Shown in pieces: positions 1 through 11,182 of a DNA stretch of 22,294 nucleotides (its first letter is position 1; each line of letters opens with the position of its first letter). The position numbers were made by a program, and so were the translations under genes. The DNA lies in assembly GCA_015680685.1 (NCBI GenBank), contig MNCI01030517.1:287408-309701 (forward strand), read 5' to 3'. The notes under the pieces were generated by a model. It had not been told where the DNA came from. It saw only the letters and a list, made by a program, of their open reading frames with translations, and searched no databases. The DNA comes from Gnetum montanum. Taxonomy: Eukaryota > Streptophyta > Gnetopsida > Gnetales > Gnetaceae.

Positions 1-16
1 AAAAAAATCACATACC

Positions 17-253
17 TCAGACTTGCTTAACCATACACCGTGACACATACAAGCAAGCCTGGGAAGACAACGAACGATTAACCCCAAGTGTTTCTTGTGG
101 CGTTAAGGCATTCAGTCTGCGGAGTTCGACCGGATCGCGCGTGTACGCTCGTATTCGTATGGTGGAGTGTAGGGGTACCTCGCCACTCATCAATAAGAAA
201 TCCATGATTATCTTATTCCACCCAATCTTCATCTTTTTCATCATCACTAGGCT
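17..253 (-). other. Unrecognised ORF in a CpG-rich patch; possible terminal exon
   Basis: The minus strand has an open frame of 76 codons (247 to 17) that I do not recognise. The stretch about 20-180 is much richer in GC and CpG than the next 15 kb, with several CG dinucleotides between 118 and 160. A second reading is possible: a TAG acceptor just above 253 followed by a frame reading PSDDEKDEDWVE and then a stop. That acidic tail would suit the last exon of a minus-strand gene, with the rest of the patch as 3' UTR. Neither reading has homology support from me. It could equally be part of a repeat family. Confidence 0.2.
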
Positions 254-1990
254 ACATAAACATTCCTATTATAATAGTACACATGAGGTCAACTAAAAAA
301 TATATATGAACACCATAAGAAAGAAATTTCACAAATATTTAGAATGTTAAAATTGAAACTGAAAATTTTAACTACATCTGAAAGGAAATAGTCATTGATT
401 CTATTAGACAAAACATAGTCTTAAATTTTTTTGTTAAATAATTTCTCTTTATAAAAGCATGAACTTGCAAAAAAAATCTCTATCGTTATCTAAGAGCACA
501 ATTCATGTATTTGCAATATGGCAAAAATCTAGCTCCTCATAGAGGCAATGTTCATGTGATATATAGTGATAAAAAATCTAGCTCCTCATAGAGGCAAATG
601 GCAAAAGAGAATTCATGTAGCTCTTCATAGAGGCGAATGGGAAAAGATACTCTATCAATGTGATAACATGCATGCTCTACAATTCAAAATGTATCATATC
701 ATTCTCACAAGGCCCCGAAGGCAAGAATATTACTGTAGATTGTTGCATAATGAACTTGCAACAAAAAATTTTAATTTGCTTAATTTAACCACCAAAAAAT
801 AAAACTTGAAGCAAAAAAATTGATTTATTGTTGTCTTTGGATCTAGAGATACAAAGCCAAAGCTTTTTAAAAAGAACTTGTTAAAGAATCTTAACACCAA
901 TGAATTAGTTTGTGAAACTCTCTTTCAAATTCTAAAATGGGAAGAGAATATTTAAAGATCAGGAAAATAATGAAAAGAAGAATAATGAAAGAAGATGCTA
1001 CAATATTGTACCCCCAGAAGCATAGATTTTTGTTACCAAGATGAAATATGCTGCTTAATTAATTTGTGCTAGTTCAACTAAACACTGCATTACGTAATTT
1101 TTTGTTGAAATATAAATTTATTTAGCAGTATGACCTAGATTTCAAAAAGTTTGAGATTTAGTTCCTTGGAATAGTTCTGTTAATGTACACTGCACTTTAA
1201 TGGTATTTCATCATAATAATTTACATCCAAATACTGATTCTAATCTTGTTTACAAACAGGTTCTATTTTTACAAGTTCACAACAAAAAACAACATTGATG
1301 TTTTAGAAATTGTGCCCAAAAATGAGGAGAGATTGTTAATTTTTCACAACAAGAAGAATGCTTGCTAATTTCTAAATTTATACCAACAAAATTACCTCTG
1401 ATGATGTCGACATCTCATCTTCTGACTTGAATATCTGTTTTGCAAACTATCAAATGTAAAAGAAGTGAATGCCAAAACAGCATATGACAACAAAAATTGA
1501 TATGTATAAACTCCCTAAAATATGAAGAGACAAAGAAGCCTTTCTTAAATCTTTATGAAATATCCTTATAAACTTCAAGGTGAGATATGTAATATATACA
1601 CAGAAAATAATGCAAAGATGCCACAGTAAAACAACAAACCTTTAATTTCTTTCTAGGATGTGTAGATTCTCCTTTTCTAGCATCTACATAAATAAAACAA
1701 GTTAACTTCCATAAAATTTATATCCACTTATAAGCTTGAAAAATATCTAAGCCATTTAGAACAAACTGATATCTGTGTGTGTGTATAAGAATTACTTAAG
1801 GCACTCAATATTTGAAGATAGAATGGGAAGGGGAAGGGGAAGGGTGTTGAACCTCAAACAATTTGACTATATGTTTTTTTACAAGGATGTATGAATGCTT
1901 GAGGCATCTAGATGACTATGGATGTGGACTCATTGATAAAGAAAATATACATAAAGTTTTGTTGCCCTTTGCAATAATAATAGATATAAG
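254..1990. other. AT-rich spacer without recognisable genes
   Basis: I see no credible coding frame here. The stretch holds a local repeat at 520-640 (listed separately), a short TG run near 1773-1785 and a GGGAA-type run near 1825-1845. The 78-codon frame at 566-802 lies across the local repeat and looks like chance. Confidence 0.5.
520..640 (+). repeat. Degenerate short repeat, three copies
   Basis: The motif CTAGCTCCTCATAGAGGCAA occurs at about 529-548 and again at about 578-597. A diverged third copy (AGCTCTTCATAGAGGCGAA) is at about 619-637. Flanking words such as GGCAAAA and ATTCATGTA also recur between copies. The first two copies are 49-50 bp apart and the third is about 40 bp further on, so this is a small local duplication rather than a regular satellite. 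Confidence 0.7.
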
Positions 1991-1996
1991 AATATA

Positions 1997-3155
1997 ATGA
2001 AAAATTTCTTACAAGCAAGATGCATGGACTATGCCACAGATGAAGATTTGGTTTCAAAAAACATTAGAACATTGAAAAAATGCACACATGATCAGGCATA
2101 CATGGCCAGACAAGGTGGAAAAGATTTCAAAGGAAGAGACAAGTTTAATTACCAAAAAAGTTCAAGACCTACTTTATTAAATAATTATAAGCAACAAAAT
2201 TAAGAGAATCATCAAAACCAAATAAGTACAAATTTTAGAGACAATTATAGAGGAAGACGTTGTGGAAATAAAAATTCACAATTTCCACAAAGAAACTCCA
2301 ATCCAAGACTATAATTTTGCAAATTTTGTAACAAGAGAGACCATTCAATGGACTAATGTTGGAAGAAAACTGTATTTGAAACAATGAAGATGAAAAATAG
2401 CAATCAAAGTAATCAAAATTAGAACCATACAAATTCAAATGAAGGAAAAGTGTATTCAACATCAAACTTTAAAGCATTCAACTTAATCAGGCAAGTTCAA
2501 CCCAATAATTGGATTGCTAACAGTGGCTGTTCCAATCACATGATTCCTTACAAAGAACATTTCATTAAATTTTATCCAGTTAATGATCTTGAAAGAATCA
2601 AAATTGAAAATGGTAGATTCATTAACATTGAAAGCATTGGCAAAGTAGTGATAAAACATCATGATGGACATCCAATCAGTATGCATGATGTTTTCTAGTA
2701 CCATAGATAGCAATTTTACTACCTCCAATTGGCTAGATTTCCTAAAAAGGTAATGATGTGGTTTTTCATCAAGATGAATGCATTATATCAAATGGATATT
2801 GTGAAATAGTTAGAATAAAATGAATTGAAAATAAAATTTTCTACCTTGAAGCATCAAATTCAAAATCAGAGTTTTGAACAAAATTAGATTTCAAATGTAA
2901 ATGAGGATCAAGAGACACATGAAAATTAGAGAGAAGACCATAAATCACAAGAAGACCACTAGCAAATTATTTAAGACCAAAAACAACAATAGGTTGTCAT
3001 CGAGAAAAATCACAATTTTGATGGAGCAAGATTATGGCATTGGAGGTTAGGACATGCATCTTATCCTAACATTAAAAAACTAATAAAAAACAGAATTGCA
3101 AAAACCTTTGAAAAATATTAAAAGAGTACCAAAAAATTTTCTTCTCAATGAGTTA
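1997..3155 (+). mobile_element. Decayed Ty1/copia retrotransposon fragment (gag zinc knuckle, protease, pre-integrase)
   Basis: One frame runs from 1997 to 2698 with several in-frame stops. It has a gag tail, then a CCHC knuckle near 2316-2357 (CKFC, then H, then a stop just before the last C). The protease core reads NWIANSGCSNHM near 2509-2544, where functional copia proteases have D-S-G, so the catalytic aspartate codon at 2519-2521 is now asparagine. After frameshifts, near 3020-3100, comes the pre-integrase signature ARLWHWRLGHASYPNIKKL. Integrase core, reverse transcriptase, RNase H and LTRs are absent. This is an old, truncated, inactive copy. Confidence 0.85.
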
Positions 3156-3159
3156 AAGG

Positions 3160-4285
3160 TGAAGGTGTAACCACCTTACTCAATGTTATTATGTGAATGT
3201 GATTTATTACCTTTAAAAATATAAACCTTGTGTCAATTTATTACATACTGATGAGTAGCGAGTAGTCCCTATGCCCAACCATATGAATCACTAGCATTTA
3301 CTTCACGATTTGGTCAAATTTTGTAGACTTGAGCTTTCTAAGTACACTTTGCCTAGGCATTGAATATCAAGGATGTGATCGTTGTCTTTTTAGTTTCACT
3401 TATGAGGTACGATGGTATGGTTAAGTGTAACTGAGACATATGATTTTTATCGTTTTATGTGTTTCATTTAATTCACCTAAATGCCGAAAACAAAGTAATT
3501 AAATGCCTAATTAATCTAATAAATAATGACTAATTAACTAGTCCTAACATAAACACTCGTTTCCATCTACTGTGCATATCCTGAACCCATTACAATGGTA
3601 CAAGGTTACCCAGCATTAAGTGCTACTAGGATTACCAAACATTAAGTGTATGCTTGAGATGGTCGTACTGATGTGCCTTAATTATTTAAATTTAATTAAT
3701 TAATAAAATGTATTAAAGCAAATTGCTTGAATAATAAATGCATGAAGTAAACATTAAGCTAAGTTCAAGTGTTGTAAGGTTTATCAAGAAAGCTCATCTT
3801 TATTGTCATTCACACTCAGGTGCTTAGGTACATCAGTGCTTGAATAAAGATCCATACACTTCTCAACTCCTATTGTAGGCACTTAGAAAATATTCTAACT
3901 CTAGAAAAACAAAAATGCAAGAGTTTAGTTAGCAACTAATCAATGAATGTCATAAATGTGGCTTGTACATGCATTTATATAGGTGGCACAAGACACTACA
4001 TCAACGCGTATGCATCAACAGGATCACGTCAATGGGATAGCGTCAATGTGGTCCAAAGACAGCAATTCATCATATCCCCACAACTAAACAAATCTCTTAC
4101 AAAACTTTGTAAAGGTATGGGATTATTGACTAACTACTAACATACAAACTAACACAAAAAAACACTATATGCCATAGTGTACAAATTTACAATCTTTACA
4201 ATATTTGGTATTCATGACAAAAAAAATTGAACACCATGACAAAAATTGATAGCAAAACTCCTCTAGAGGCTTAAAGACAATGAAG
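3160..4285. other. AT-rich stretch, possibly non-coding retroelement sequence
   Basis: No protein domain is recognisable in any frame; the 65-codon plus frame at 3943-4140 has no familiar features. The stretch is flanked by two decayed element blocks, so LTR or untranslated element sequence is a reasonable guess. I could not find a matching second LTR copy in the window. Confidence 0.35.
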
Positions 4286-4289
4286 AAAA

Positions 4290-5144
4290 TTAGACAATCT
4301 TAGGTGGTGGAGGTTCCTAAAGTGCCAAAGGACCTTCCCCTACCTTTGGTGCACATGGCTGTTGTAGCTGAGGTTGTGGTTCTAGTGGTTTGACTGTAGC
4401 TGCAACTACTGGTGGAAGACGGAAAGTATCCAGCAATGCTTTCATCTTCTCCTCATTACTCCAAGGATCATACATGGTCCACCTAGCATCACCAATGTGG
4501 ATTAGCATGGGAACATCCCACAAACAAAGAATTGTAGGGAATAGCTCCTTCACATTGACGAACCAAGCTGCAAATTGTTTTCATTCAACATCAAATGCTT
4601 TGATAGCATTCTATAGCTCCTTGTGGTCATCCATCCTTGAGGCCAAGTTCTTAGTTGTGGATCTTTGATTAGTGAAGCACTACCTGAGAACATTGAGTTC
4701 AGCATTTTCCATTTCAAGATTTTGCTTTGTCTCTTTATGGTGCTTGAACTTGACCTCGTACAATAGGTACTAGCTGGCCACTCACTTTTCCAAATCTAAC
4801 CTCAACCTTTTAGTAGTTAGCATTGCCAAGTTTGCATATTGGAAGTTGGTGAGCTCCATGTATTTGGTCATCTCCTTGATCTACAACTTCTTGAGGTAGA
4901 TTTCAACTTTGTTGTACTCATTTATTTCTTCAAAGATGGGCTGCCACACATCACCTCCTTGTTGGAAGAGGTACCAAATCAATTGTGGGTACCAATTACA
5001 GAATTCAAAGTAGAAGGTATGACTTGAATTTAGTTGAAAAAAGAATCCCAAAGTTATGAAAAGAAAAATAGTCAACTTATTAAGGGTTGATCCTTGATGA
5101 AATATAGATTGAAATGGAAATTTAAGTAACCTTTCCAGAGACAA
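4290..5144 (-). pseudogene. Long unrecognised reading frame broken by seven stops, no frameshift
   Basis: Read on the minus strand from 5144 to the TAA at 4290-4292, one frame runs about 284 codons. It is interrupted by about seven stops, all TAG or TGA, and I detect no frameshift. The N-terminal part contains WYPQLIWYLFQQGGDVWQP. The middle is rich in K, E, L and Q and could form a coiled coil. The end is proline- and glutamine-rich (PLEPQPQLQQP). This looks like a real protein that decayed by point mutation. I do not recognise the family; a plant retroelement-associated protein is possible given the neighbours. It lies just upstream of, and opposite to, the gypsy fragment, in the place where that element's 5' LTR would be expected. 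Confidence 0.55.
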
Positions 5145-5249
5145 GATAATAATGAAGATGATATTCCTTAGATAGGAAGATAAAGTTGTGTCAAGGAATC
5201 ATACATTGAATTTTGAGATCTTTTCCATCGTACTAAGGTAAATTAGGAG

Positions 5250-8200
5250 TATGAATGAGCTTCAATCTTTCTGGAAGGTCTCAAGATGGCTTACAAGAAA
5301 GAGTTGTCATTTTATGAGGCTCAAACCCTTAATGACGCTAATGATTTGGTACTTAAGCTAGAGAAGAAACTTAATGGATTTGGAAATAGGAGAAAACAAG
5401 TTTTCAAAAGAAACAACAAGGGTGTCAAATTAGAGAAAGGATTCAAGTAAAAATCTAAAGACAAGGAAGGTAGCCATGACAAGAAGCATGAAAAGGATGA
5501 TGAGAAGGGTAAAGCCAAGAAGGACCAAGGCAAATGAGACAAGGGTCAATGTAGCAACTCATCCAAGATTCAGTGCTTCAAATGTAGAGAGTGGGAATAC
5601 AGGCAATAAGAATTTCCACTTCACAAGGCAGCCAAGGGTAAGGATGTACAAACCATGGAGGTGGAGGAGACATCAAGCAAATATTTTTAAAAACATAATC
5701 CAAATGCTCCCAAAATTGAGAAAATTTGAAAGTTGAATTCTTGTACATTTATGGAAAATATGAAAGGAGGATACCATCAAGAAAGAAAATTGTTATCTCA
5801 TATTAGAGCTATATGTTTGCTTAGTGGGGAATGACTTCATGTTTTGATTGATGAAGGAGCCGAAGAAAATATTATTTCCTCTAAGGAACTTGCTAGATTA
5901 GGTTTAGTGAAAATTCCTCATCCTAGACCCTACAAGGTGCATTGGTTGTCAAGAGATTACTCTCAAGAGGTGAGAGAATAATGTGTCTTGAAATTTTAAA
6001 CTAGACATTTTCATGATATTGTGAAATATGACGTACTACCAATTGATTGTGCTAATGTAATTCTTGGAAGACCTTGGAATTTTAATAATAATGCTCAATT
6101 TGATGGAACAAGAAATGTATGGAGTGTAACAAAACTTGATGGAATCCATGAGTTGATTCCTATGATAGCTGAACAAGTGAGGTGACAAAGCTCACTTAAT
6201 GCTTCCTTAATTCTTCTTAGGGAGAGGAAGTACATTAAAGAACATTATGAAGCTAGTCTTGGTTTTGTGGTTGTCTCAACTATTTGTTATAACCATGATA
6301 GTGTGCAAGTAGATCTTCCAATAGGTGTGTTAGGCTTGAAGGAGCAATTTTGCAAGGTGTTTAAGGGGAATTAGATGAATTACCACCAATAAAAAAAAGT
6401 TCACCATCAAATTGATTTCATTCCTAGTGCTACCATTCTAAGTGAGAGGGCATACTAGATGGCACTAAATCAATGGATTGAGTTGCAAAGGCAAGTAGAA
6501 GAGTTACTTGCAAATGACTTCATGAGAGAGTCAATTTCTCCTTCTGCAGTTCCAATAATGCTTATGCCAAAGAAGAACAATGATGAATGGAGGATGTAGA
6601 TTGACTCAAGGGTAGCAAATAGGATAATAGTGAGGTATAGGTTTAGTATTCCAAGAATGGATGATATCCTTGATGTCCTTAGCAATGTAGTGATCTTCAA
6701 CAAAATTGATTTATAGAGTGGTTACCATCAAATTTGAATTAGGCATGGTGATGAATAGAAGATAGCTTTCAAGACTCCAGATGAATTGTTTGAGTGGTTG
6801 GTAATGTCATTTGGACTTACAAATGGTCCTACTACATTCATGAGGTTTATGCATGATGTCCTCAAAGATTTGATTGGCAAGCTTTTTATTGTCTTCTTTG
6901 ATGACATTTTGGTGTACAGCTTAAATGAGGAAAAGCACTTAGATCACTTAAGGAAAGTGTCTTAAGTTAGAGGAGATACATTAGGTGATCAATATAAGAA
7001 GATTCATTTCTTAAAAAAGGAAGATCACATATTTGGAACATGTGATTCCTAAAAATCAAATCAAAATGAAAGCTACCAAGGTAAAGGCTATTAGAGATTG
7101 GCCAACTCCTAAAAATGTCTGGGAGGTAAGATCATTTCTTGGTTTAGAAGGTTTTTATAAGTGGTTCATTAAAAATTTCAGTGATGTTTCATGGCTTATG
7201 TTTACTTTGCTTAAGAAGAATTAATATTTCAAGTGGGGTGATGAGACCCAAAGGAGCTTTGACTTATTGAAGGCAAAAATAACTAGTGAGCTAGTACTTA
7301 TAATACTAAATTTCCATAAGCTTTTTCATGTGGAGGTGGATGCAAGTGGACTTGCCATTAGAGGGGTGCTTTCACAATAAGGGACCTATTGCTTTCTTTT
7401 CAAAGAAACTAAATGAGCCAGGTAGAAATATAGCATATGTGAGAAGGAATTTATATGCTATCCTTAAGCAATCAAGCATTTGAGGCATTACTTGTTGTCC
7501 AAGGAGATCACTTTGATGATAGACCACAAGGCACTTCAAATTTTTAATTCCCAAAAGAAGTTAAGTGCCAAACACATGAAGTAGATGGTACAATTATAAG
7601 ATTTTAATTTTGTACTCAAGCATAAAAGTGGGAAAGCTAATATGGTAGAAAATGCATGTGGTGAATTTCAATATACCTCATGTAGAATATATGAATGATT
7701 TTTCTAATTTATATGAACATGATTCTAATTTTGGGCAGGTTTGGAGAAGCCTTAAGGAATCATTGTTGAGTAGGATAGACCAATGAAGGGACTATCATAT
7801 TTATAATGAATTGTCATTCAATAATGGAAAGATTTGTGTTTTCAATTGTGATTTTAGAAGAAACATTTTGACTAAAAAGCATTATGGTAGCATGGCAGGT
7901 CACATAGATAGAGATAAAACATTGAAGCTTGTGAGTAAGTACTATTTTTAGCGTCAAATAACCCATGAAGTATCCAAATTTTTGGAGTGTTTGACATGTT
8001 AAAAATTCAAGGGAGGTAAAGGTGTTGAGGAATACTATATGCCTTTGCCAATTGCAAAGAGTTTGTGGGAAGGTATGGTAATGGATTTTGTGAGTGGGAT
8101 TTTGAAAATCAAAAGTGGCAATGATGCTATCTTTGTGGTGGTGGACAGATTCTCCAAGATGGCACATTTCATTCTATACAAAAAGATGAGTGATGAATCT

Positions 8201-9165
8201 CATATTGCAAATTTTTTTTCCTAGCATGTTGTAAAGTTGCATGGGATTCCTTTGAATATTGTTAGTGACAGAGACTCCAAGTTCCCTAGTCATTTTTGGA
8301 GGTTCCTTTAGTAAATTTTAGGAATAAAGTTGAATATTTTAAGAGCATATAATCCACAATATAATGACCAAATTGAAGGGATCAATAAATCTTTGCTAAA
8401 TATTTTGAAGTGTTTGTGTGAAGGACAACCCAATAGGTGGGAAAATTTGTTACATCATACTAGATTTTCTTACAATAATGCTTTTCATGTTACTATTGGA
8501 AAAAGCCCATTTGAGGTTAATTATGAGTTCAGTCCAAAGATGGTGAATTATGTTAGGAGATTTAACGGAGAAGCTCAATAGAGTGCTCATTTTGTGCACG
8601 AGATGAAGGATCTTCATGCTCAAGTGAAGGCTAATCTTGAGAAGAAAGTTGAAGAAAGAGTCCTTAAGAGAAATGAGGGTAAGAGAAAGCCAAAATTTGA
8701 TATTGGTATCTTGCCAAAATTTGATATTGGTATCTTGTTGGGGTGTATTTGAAGAAAAATAGGTTGAGGGATATCAACTTCACAAAGTTGAAAGCCAAGA
8801 AGATAGGTCATTTTAGGATAAAGGCAAAAATTATTGATAATGCTTTCGAAATTAACTTACCAAATGATGTAGATATGTTTTTTATGTTTAATGTTGTAGA
8901 TCTCGTACATTACCATGAACTAGTTGATGATGAAATCTTACAGATCAACATCGATGAGTTAAAGAGGGCTATTGACAAATCCAAGTCTTCACAAGAGAGG
9001 AAGATAATTCTACTGAGGAAAAGAGAAGCTTTTGGCACTCATTGAGTGAAGAGCCATGAATACTTAATCCATTGGGAGGACCAATCTATTGAGGATGTTG
9101 TATAGGTGCATGAGACCAAACTTGTTAGGTGGAGGATTACTTATATCCCTATTCCCTTGTTCACT
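5250..9165 (+). mobile_element. Decayed Ty3/gypsy retrotransposon polyprotein (gag-pol, chromodomain-like tail)
   Basis: The gypsy domain order is seen with many stops and frameshifts. A gag C-terminal segment (FLEGLKMAYKKEL) lies near 5265. A damaged zinc knuckle (CFKC, with His replaced by Tyr) is near 5573. The protease (VLIDEGAEENIIS) is near 5839-5880. Reverse transcriptase runs about 6460-6960, with MPKKN near 6568 and the catalytic FFDDILVYS (aspartates at 6900-6905). RNase H has FHVEVDAS near 7325. The integrase zinc-binding part (HYGSMAGH, CLTC) is near 7880-8000, and the integrase core has DFVSG near 8084, SDRDSKF near 8265 and NDQIEGIN near 8365. A chromodomain-like tail (EYLIHWEDQSIEDVV, then a stop) is near 9055-9108. 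No 5' LTR was found. The copy is inactive. Confidence 0.92.
8689..8736 (+). repeat. 24-bp perfect tandem duplication inside gypsy integrase tail
   Basis: The 24-bp unit beginning GCCAAAATTTGATATTGG is present twice in a row (8689-8712 and 8713-8736). It adds eight residues in frame (KFDIGILP) to the decayed gypsy reading frame, so it arose within the element copy or its immediate ancestor. Confidence 0.9.
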
Positions 9166-9183
9166 TGAGTTTAGTTTTTGATG

Positions 9184-9750
9184 TGTGGGAGAGTCGGTGT
9201 AGGGACACCTCTTCCAAGCCTTTGTTCATCCCTATAGGTGTTCAATTTGTAGGTTTGGAAAGCTGATGATATTTGTTTGCTACAAGCTACAAATAAATAC
9301 GAAGATGTCCCAAGTACCTAGAAGACATCTAACTAGAAGAGGAGATTTTTCAGCTCTTGGGATAAATATAGAGGTTGGATCTCTTGTTAAGCATAGATGA
9401 AGATAGGGGAGAGAAAAAGAGTTGGAATAGAGAGATTTCAGAAGAGGGTGTGCATCTATGTAGTCAAGTATGTGTGATCTTGGCCATAACTTTCTGTGTG
9501 TGCATTTGATATTAGATCTGTGTGGAGAGATCTTGATTGACTAAACCTTACCTTGAAGTCAATCATCATGTGATTGTAGAACCTCATGCTTACCAATAGT
9601 GTTGAGTGTGCAAGGATTGAATGTGATCCAGTTGAGATTCCACTATAATTGTAATCTTCTCGATTTAATTGAAGATAGCCAGTGTTTATGGCTTTTCTAG
9701 CAATTTAATTATCTTGTGTATTTTCTATTTCTAGATTCAATGTGTTAGAA
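9184..9750 (+). repeat. Possible 3' LTR of the gypsy fragment
   Basis: Non-coding sequence follows the polyprotein directly and starts TGTGGGAGAG, compatible with the TG start of an LTR. A TATA-like stretch (GATAAATATAGAGG) lies near 9360. The end is not defined, because coding sequence of another element begins near 9752. There is no second copy in the window for comparison, so this rests on position and the TG start alone. Confidence 0.35.
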
Positions 9751-9751
9751 G

Positions 9752-10004
9752 GGTTAAAGAAAATCAAAGTGACTCTACTCCATCAACCATGAAAGCATAC
9801 AAAATGTATATCCTTGAACTTTTTAAGGAATTTGATTAAATATCTATTGAACATTCCTCTAGAAAAGAGAATTATATTCTAGATGCATTAGCTCAAATGA
9901 AAACTACCTTAGATATCCCATTTTGGTACAATACTTGGAATTTTAAAGTTATTATTGAAAAGGTTAAATTGTATTCCATTCTAGATAATATTTTTTCTTT
10001 CTAG
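9752..10004 (+). mobile_element. RNase H tail fragment of a second Ty3/gypsy element
   Basis: One frame reads MKAYKMYILELFKEFD, one stop, then ISIEHSSRKENYILDALAQM, and ends at TAG 10002-10004. This matches the C-terminal RNase H pattern of plant gypsy elements, where IEHIPREEN-x-ADALA is typical; here the Ala before DALA is Leu. It cannot belong to the preceding element, which already has its RNase H near 7325 and its integrase behind it. It is therefore a separate fragment, plus strand, cut off within 250 bp. Confidence 0.65.
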
Positions 10005-10196
10005 TTTTTTAAGATGATCATCAAATATTATAGTTCTTATCTCTTGAGCATGAATTCTGTGATCAATGTCTTAAAATAAGTAATGTCTCATCAATAGCAT
10101 AAAAAGGTTGTTCAAAAATGTCATATGAAAAAGTGAAAACAACATGAGTAATGCCTTGCATATCACATACCATATATTCTAAAATAAGTAATGCCT

Positions 10197-10243
10197 TTTT
10201 CTCTCCCTTTCCCTCCCTCTCTCTCTCTTTCCCTCCCTCCTTC
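10197..10243. repeat. CT-rich low-complexity tract abutting the gap
   Basis: Pyrimidine-only runs of CTCTCCC and CTCTCTCT type continue right up to the first N. The tract probably caused the assembly break. Confidence 0.9.
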
Positions 10244-10423
10244 NNNNNNNNNNNNNNNNNNNNNNNNNNNNNNNNNNNNNNNNNNNNNNNNNNNNNNNNN
10301 NNNNNNNNNNNNNNNNNNNNNNNNNNNNNNNNNNNNNNNNNNNNNNNNNNNNNNNNNNNNNNNNNNNNNNNNNNNNNNNNNNNNNNNNNNNNNNNNNNNN
10401 NNNNNNNNNNNNNNNNNNNNNNN
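10244..10423. other. Assembly gap (180 N)
   Basis: This is an unbroken run of N. Any reading frame drawn across it is meaningless. Its true length is unknown. Confidence 0.99.
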
Positions 10424-10879
10424 AAAAGACCATCCAAAAAAAAGGCCATTAGAGTTTCCTTATTTGTGCCCCATTCCATGGGAAAAAACTTTCTGGCTCA
10501 AATTTATATATTGGCAAGCATAATTCACTTGAAATATGATCCTAAATCGTAGTTATGAGGCTATTAATTTGGTCTGTTAAGTTGCAAATTTTCTATTTTA
10601 TATTGAAACATAGTTAGCACAATAAGCATGAATAGCACATTGAAACATAATTTAAAGAACAATGAAACACAAAACCATTATTTCCAAAAACAACTATATT
10701 CTATATTCAAGTATAATTCTAAAATTCTGGCTTGTTCATATTCATCAATTATGTATCCTTGCTAGAAATTAATTCGTCCACAAAAATTCAATCAAATTTG
10801 AAAAGTTTCCATTGTTGTCAATCTGACAACTTACAGCTTTAGTATCAAAATCTAGCACTAAACATGTTGCACTTATACT
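10424..10879. other. AT-rich stretch without recognisable features
   Basis: I see no coding frame, repeat or RNA gene. It may include further decayed sequence of the copia fragment that lies immediately to the right on the minus strand. Confidence 0.4.
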
Positions 10880-11130
10880 TGTAACTATCATTTTGTCAAC
10901 TATTTGGAAACGAAGAGATCAACAATAATAATTTCACTTCATCATCCAAAACTATCTTTAAAGATTTAAGCTATTTAAAATAACTGTTGAGATCAGAAAG
11001 TTGTTAGGCCACTATGTCATTCTCCTTCATCTCTAACTTAAACAATATCCTCATTTGAAAAACTGTAATTGCTCTTAATTGTTGTTCATGTAACTTGATT
11101 AGCATCTTCTACAAGCCCTTTGCTATAGTA
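10880..11130 (-). mobile_element. Decayed Ty1/copia gag fragment (UBN2-type)
   Basis: Read on the minus strand with several in-frame stops, the frame gives LFKLEMKENDIVA, then QLSDLNSYFK, then LKSLKIVLDDEVKLLLLISS. This matches the copia gag pattern of a K-M-x-E-x-x-S-V-x-x-H-I-x-x-F-N segment followed by L-x-x-x-G-x-x-x-D-D-E-x-x-x-x-x-L-L-x-S-L-P. Stops sit where Gln or Trp would be expected. Only gag is present. It is on the opposite strand to the copia fragment at 2 kb, so it comes from a separate insertion. Confidence 0.6.
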
Positions 11131-11182
11131 TTATCAACCAGACTACAATTTCTCATGTGTAGGAAAGACTAAGTCATACTTA

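Noticed and set aside
566-802. 78-codon plus frame with a repeated H-R-G-x-W motif
   Set aside because: The repeat comes from a local DNA duplication that also extends outside the frame; there is no homology and no splice signal.
5476-5736. 86-codon Arg/Lys-rich plus frame
   Set aside because: It is an out-of-frame reading of the gypsy gag tail; the true frame there reads a Lys/Asp-rich segment followed by the damaged zinc knuckle.
7814-8167. 117-codon minus frame, the longest on that strand in the gypsy region
   Set aside because: It is antisense to the clearly recognisable integrase and is a shadow frame.
10063-10552. Several frames of 84-138 codons around 10.1-10.5 kb
   Set aside because: They run through 180 N and the CT tract, so the translation is not real sequence.
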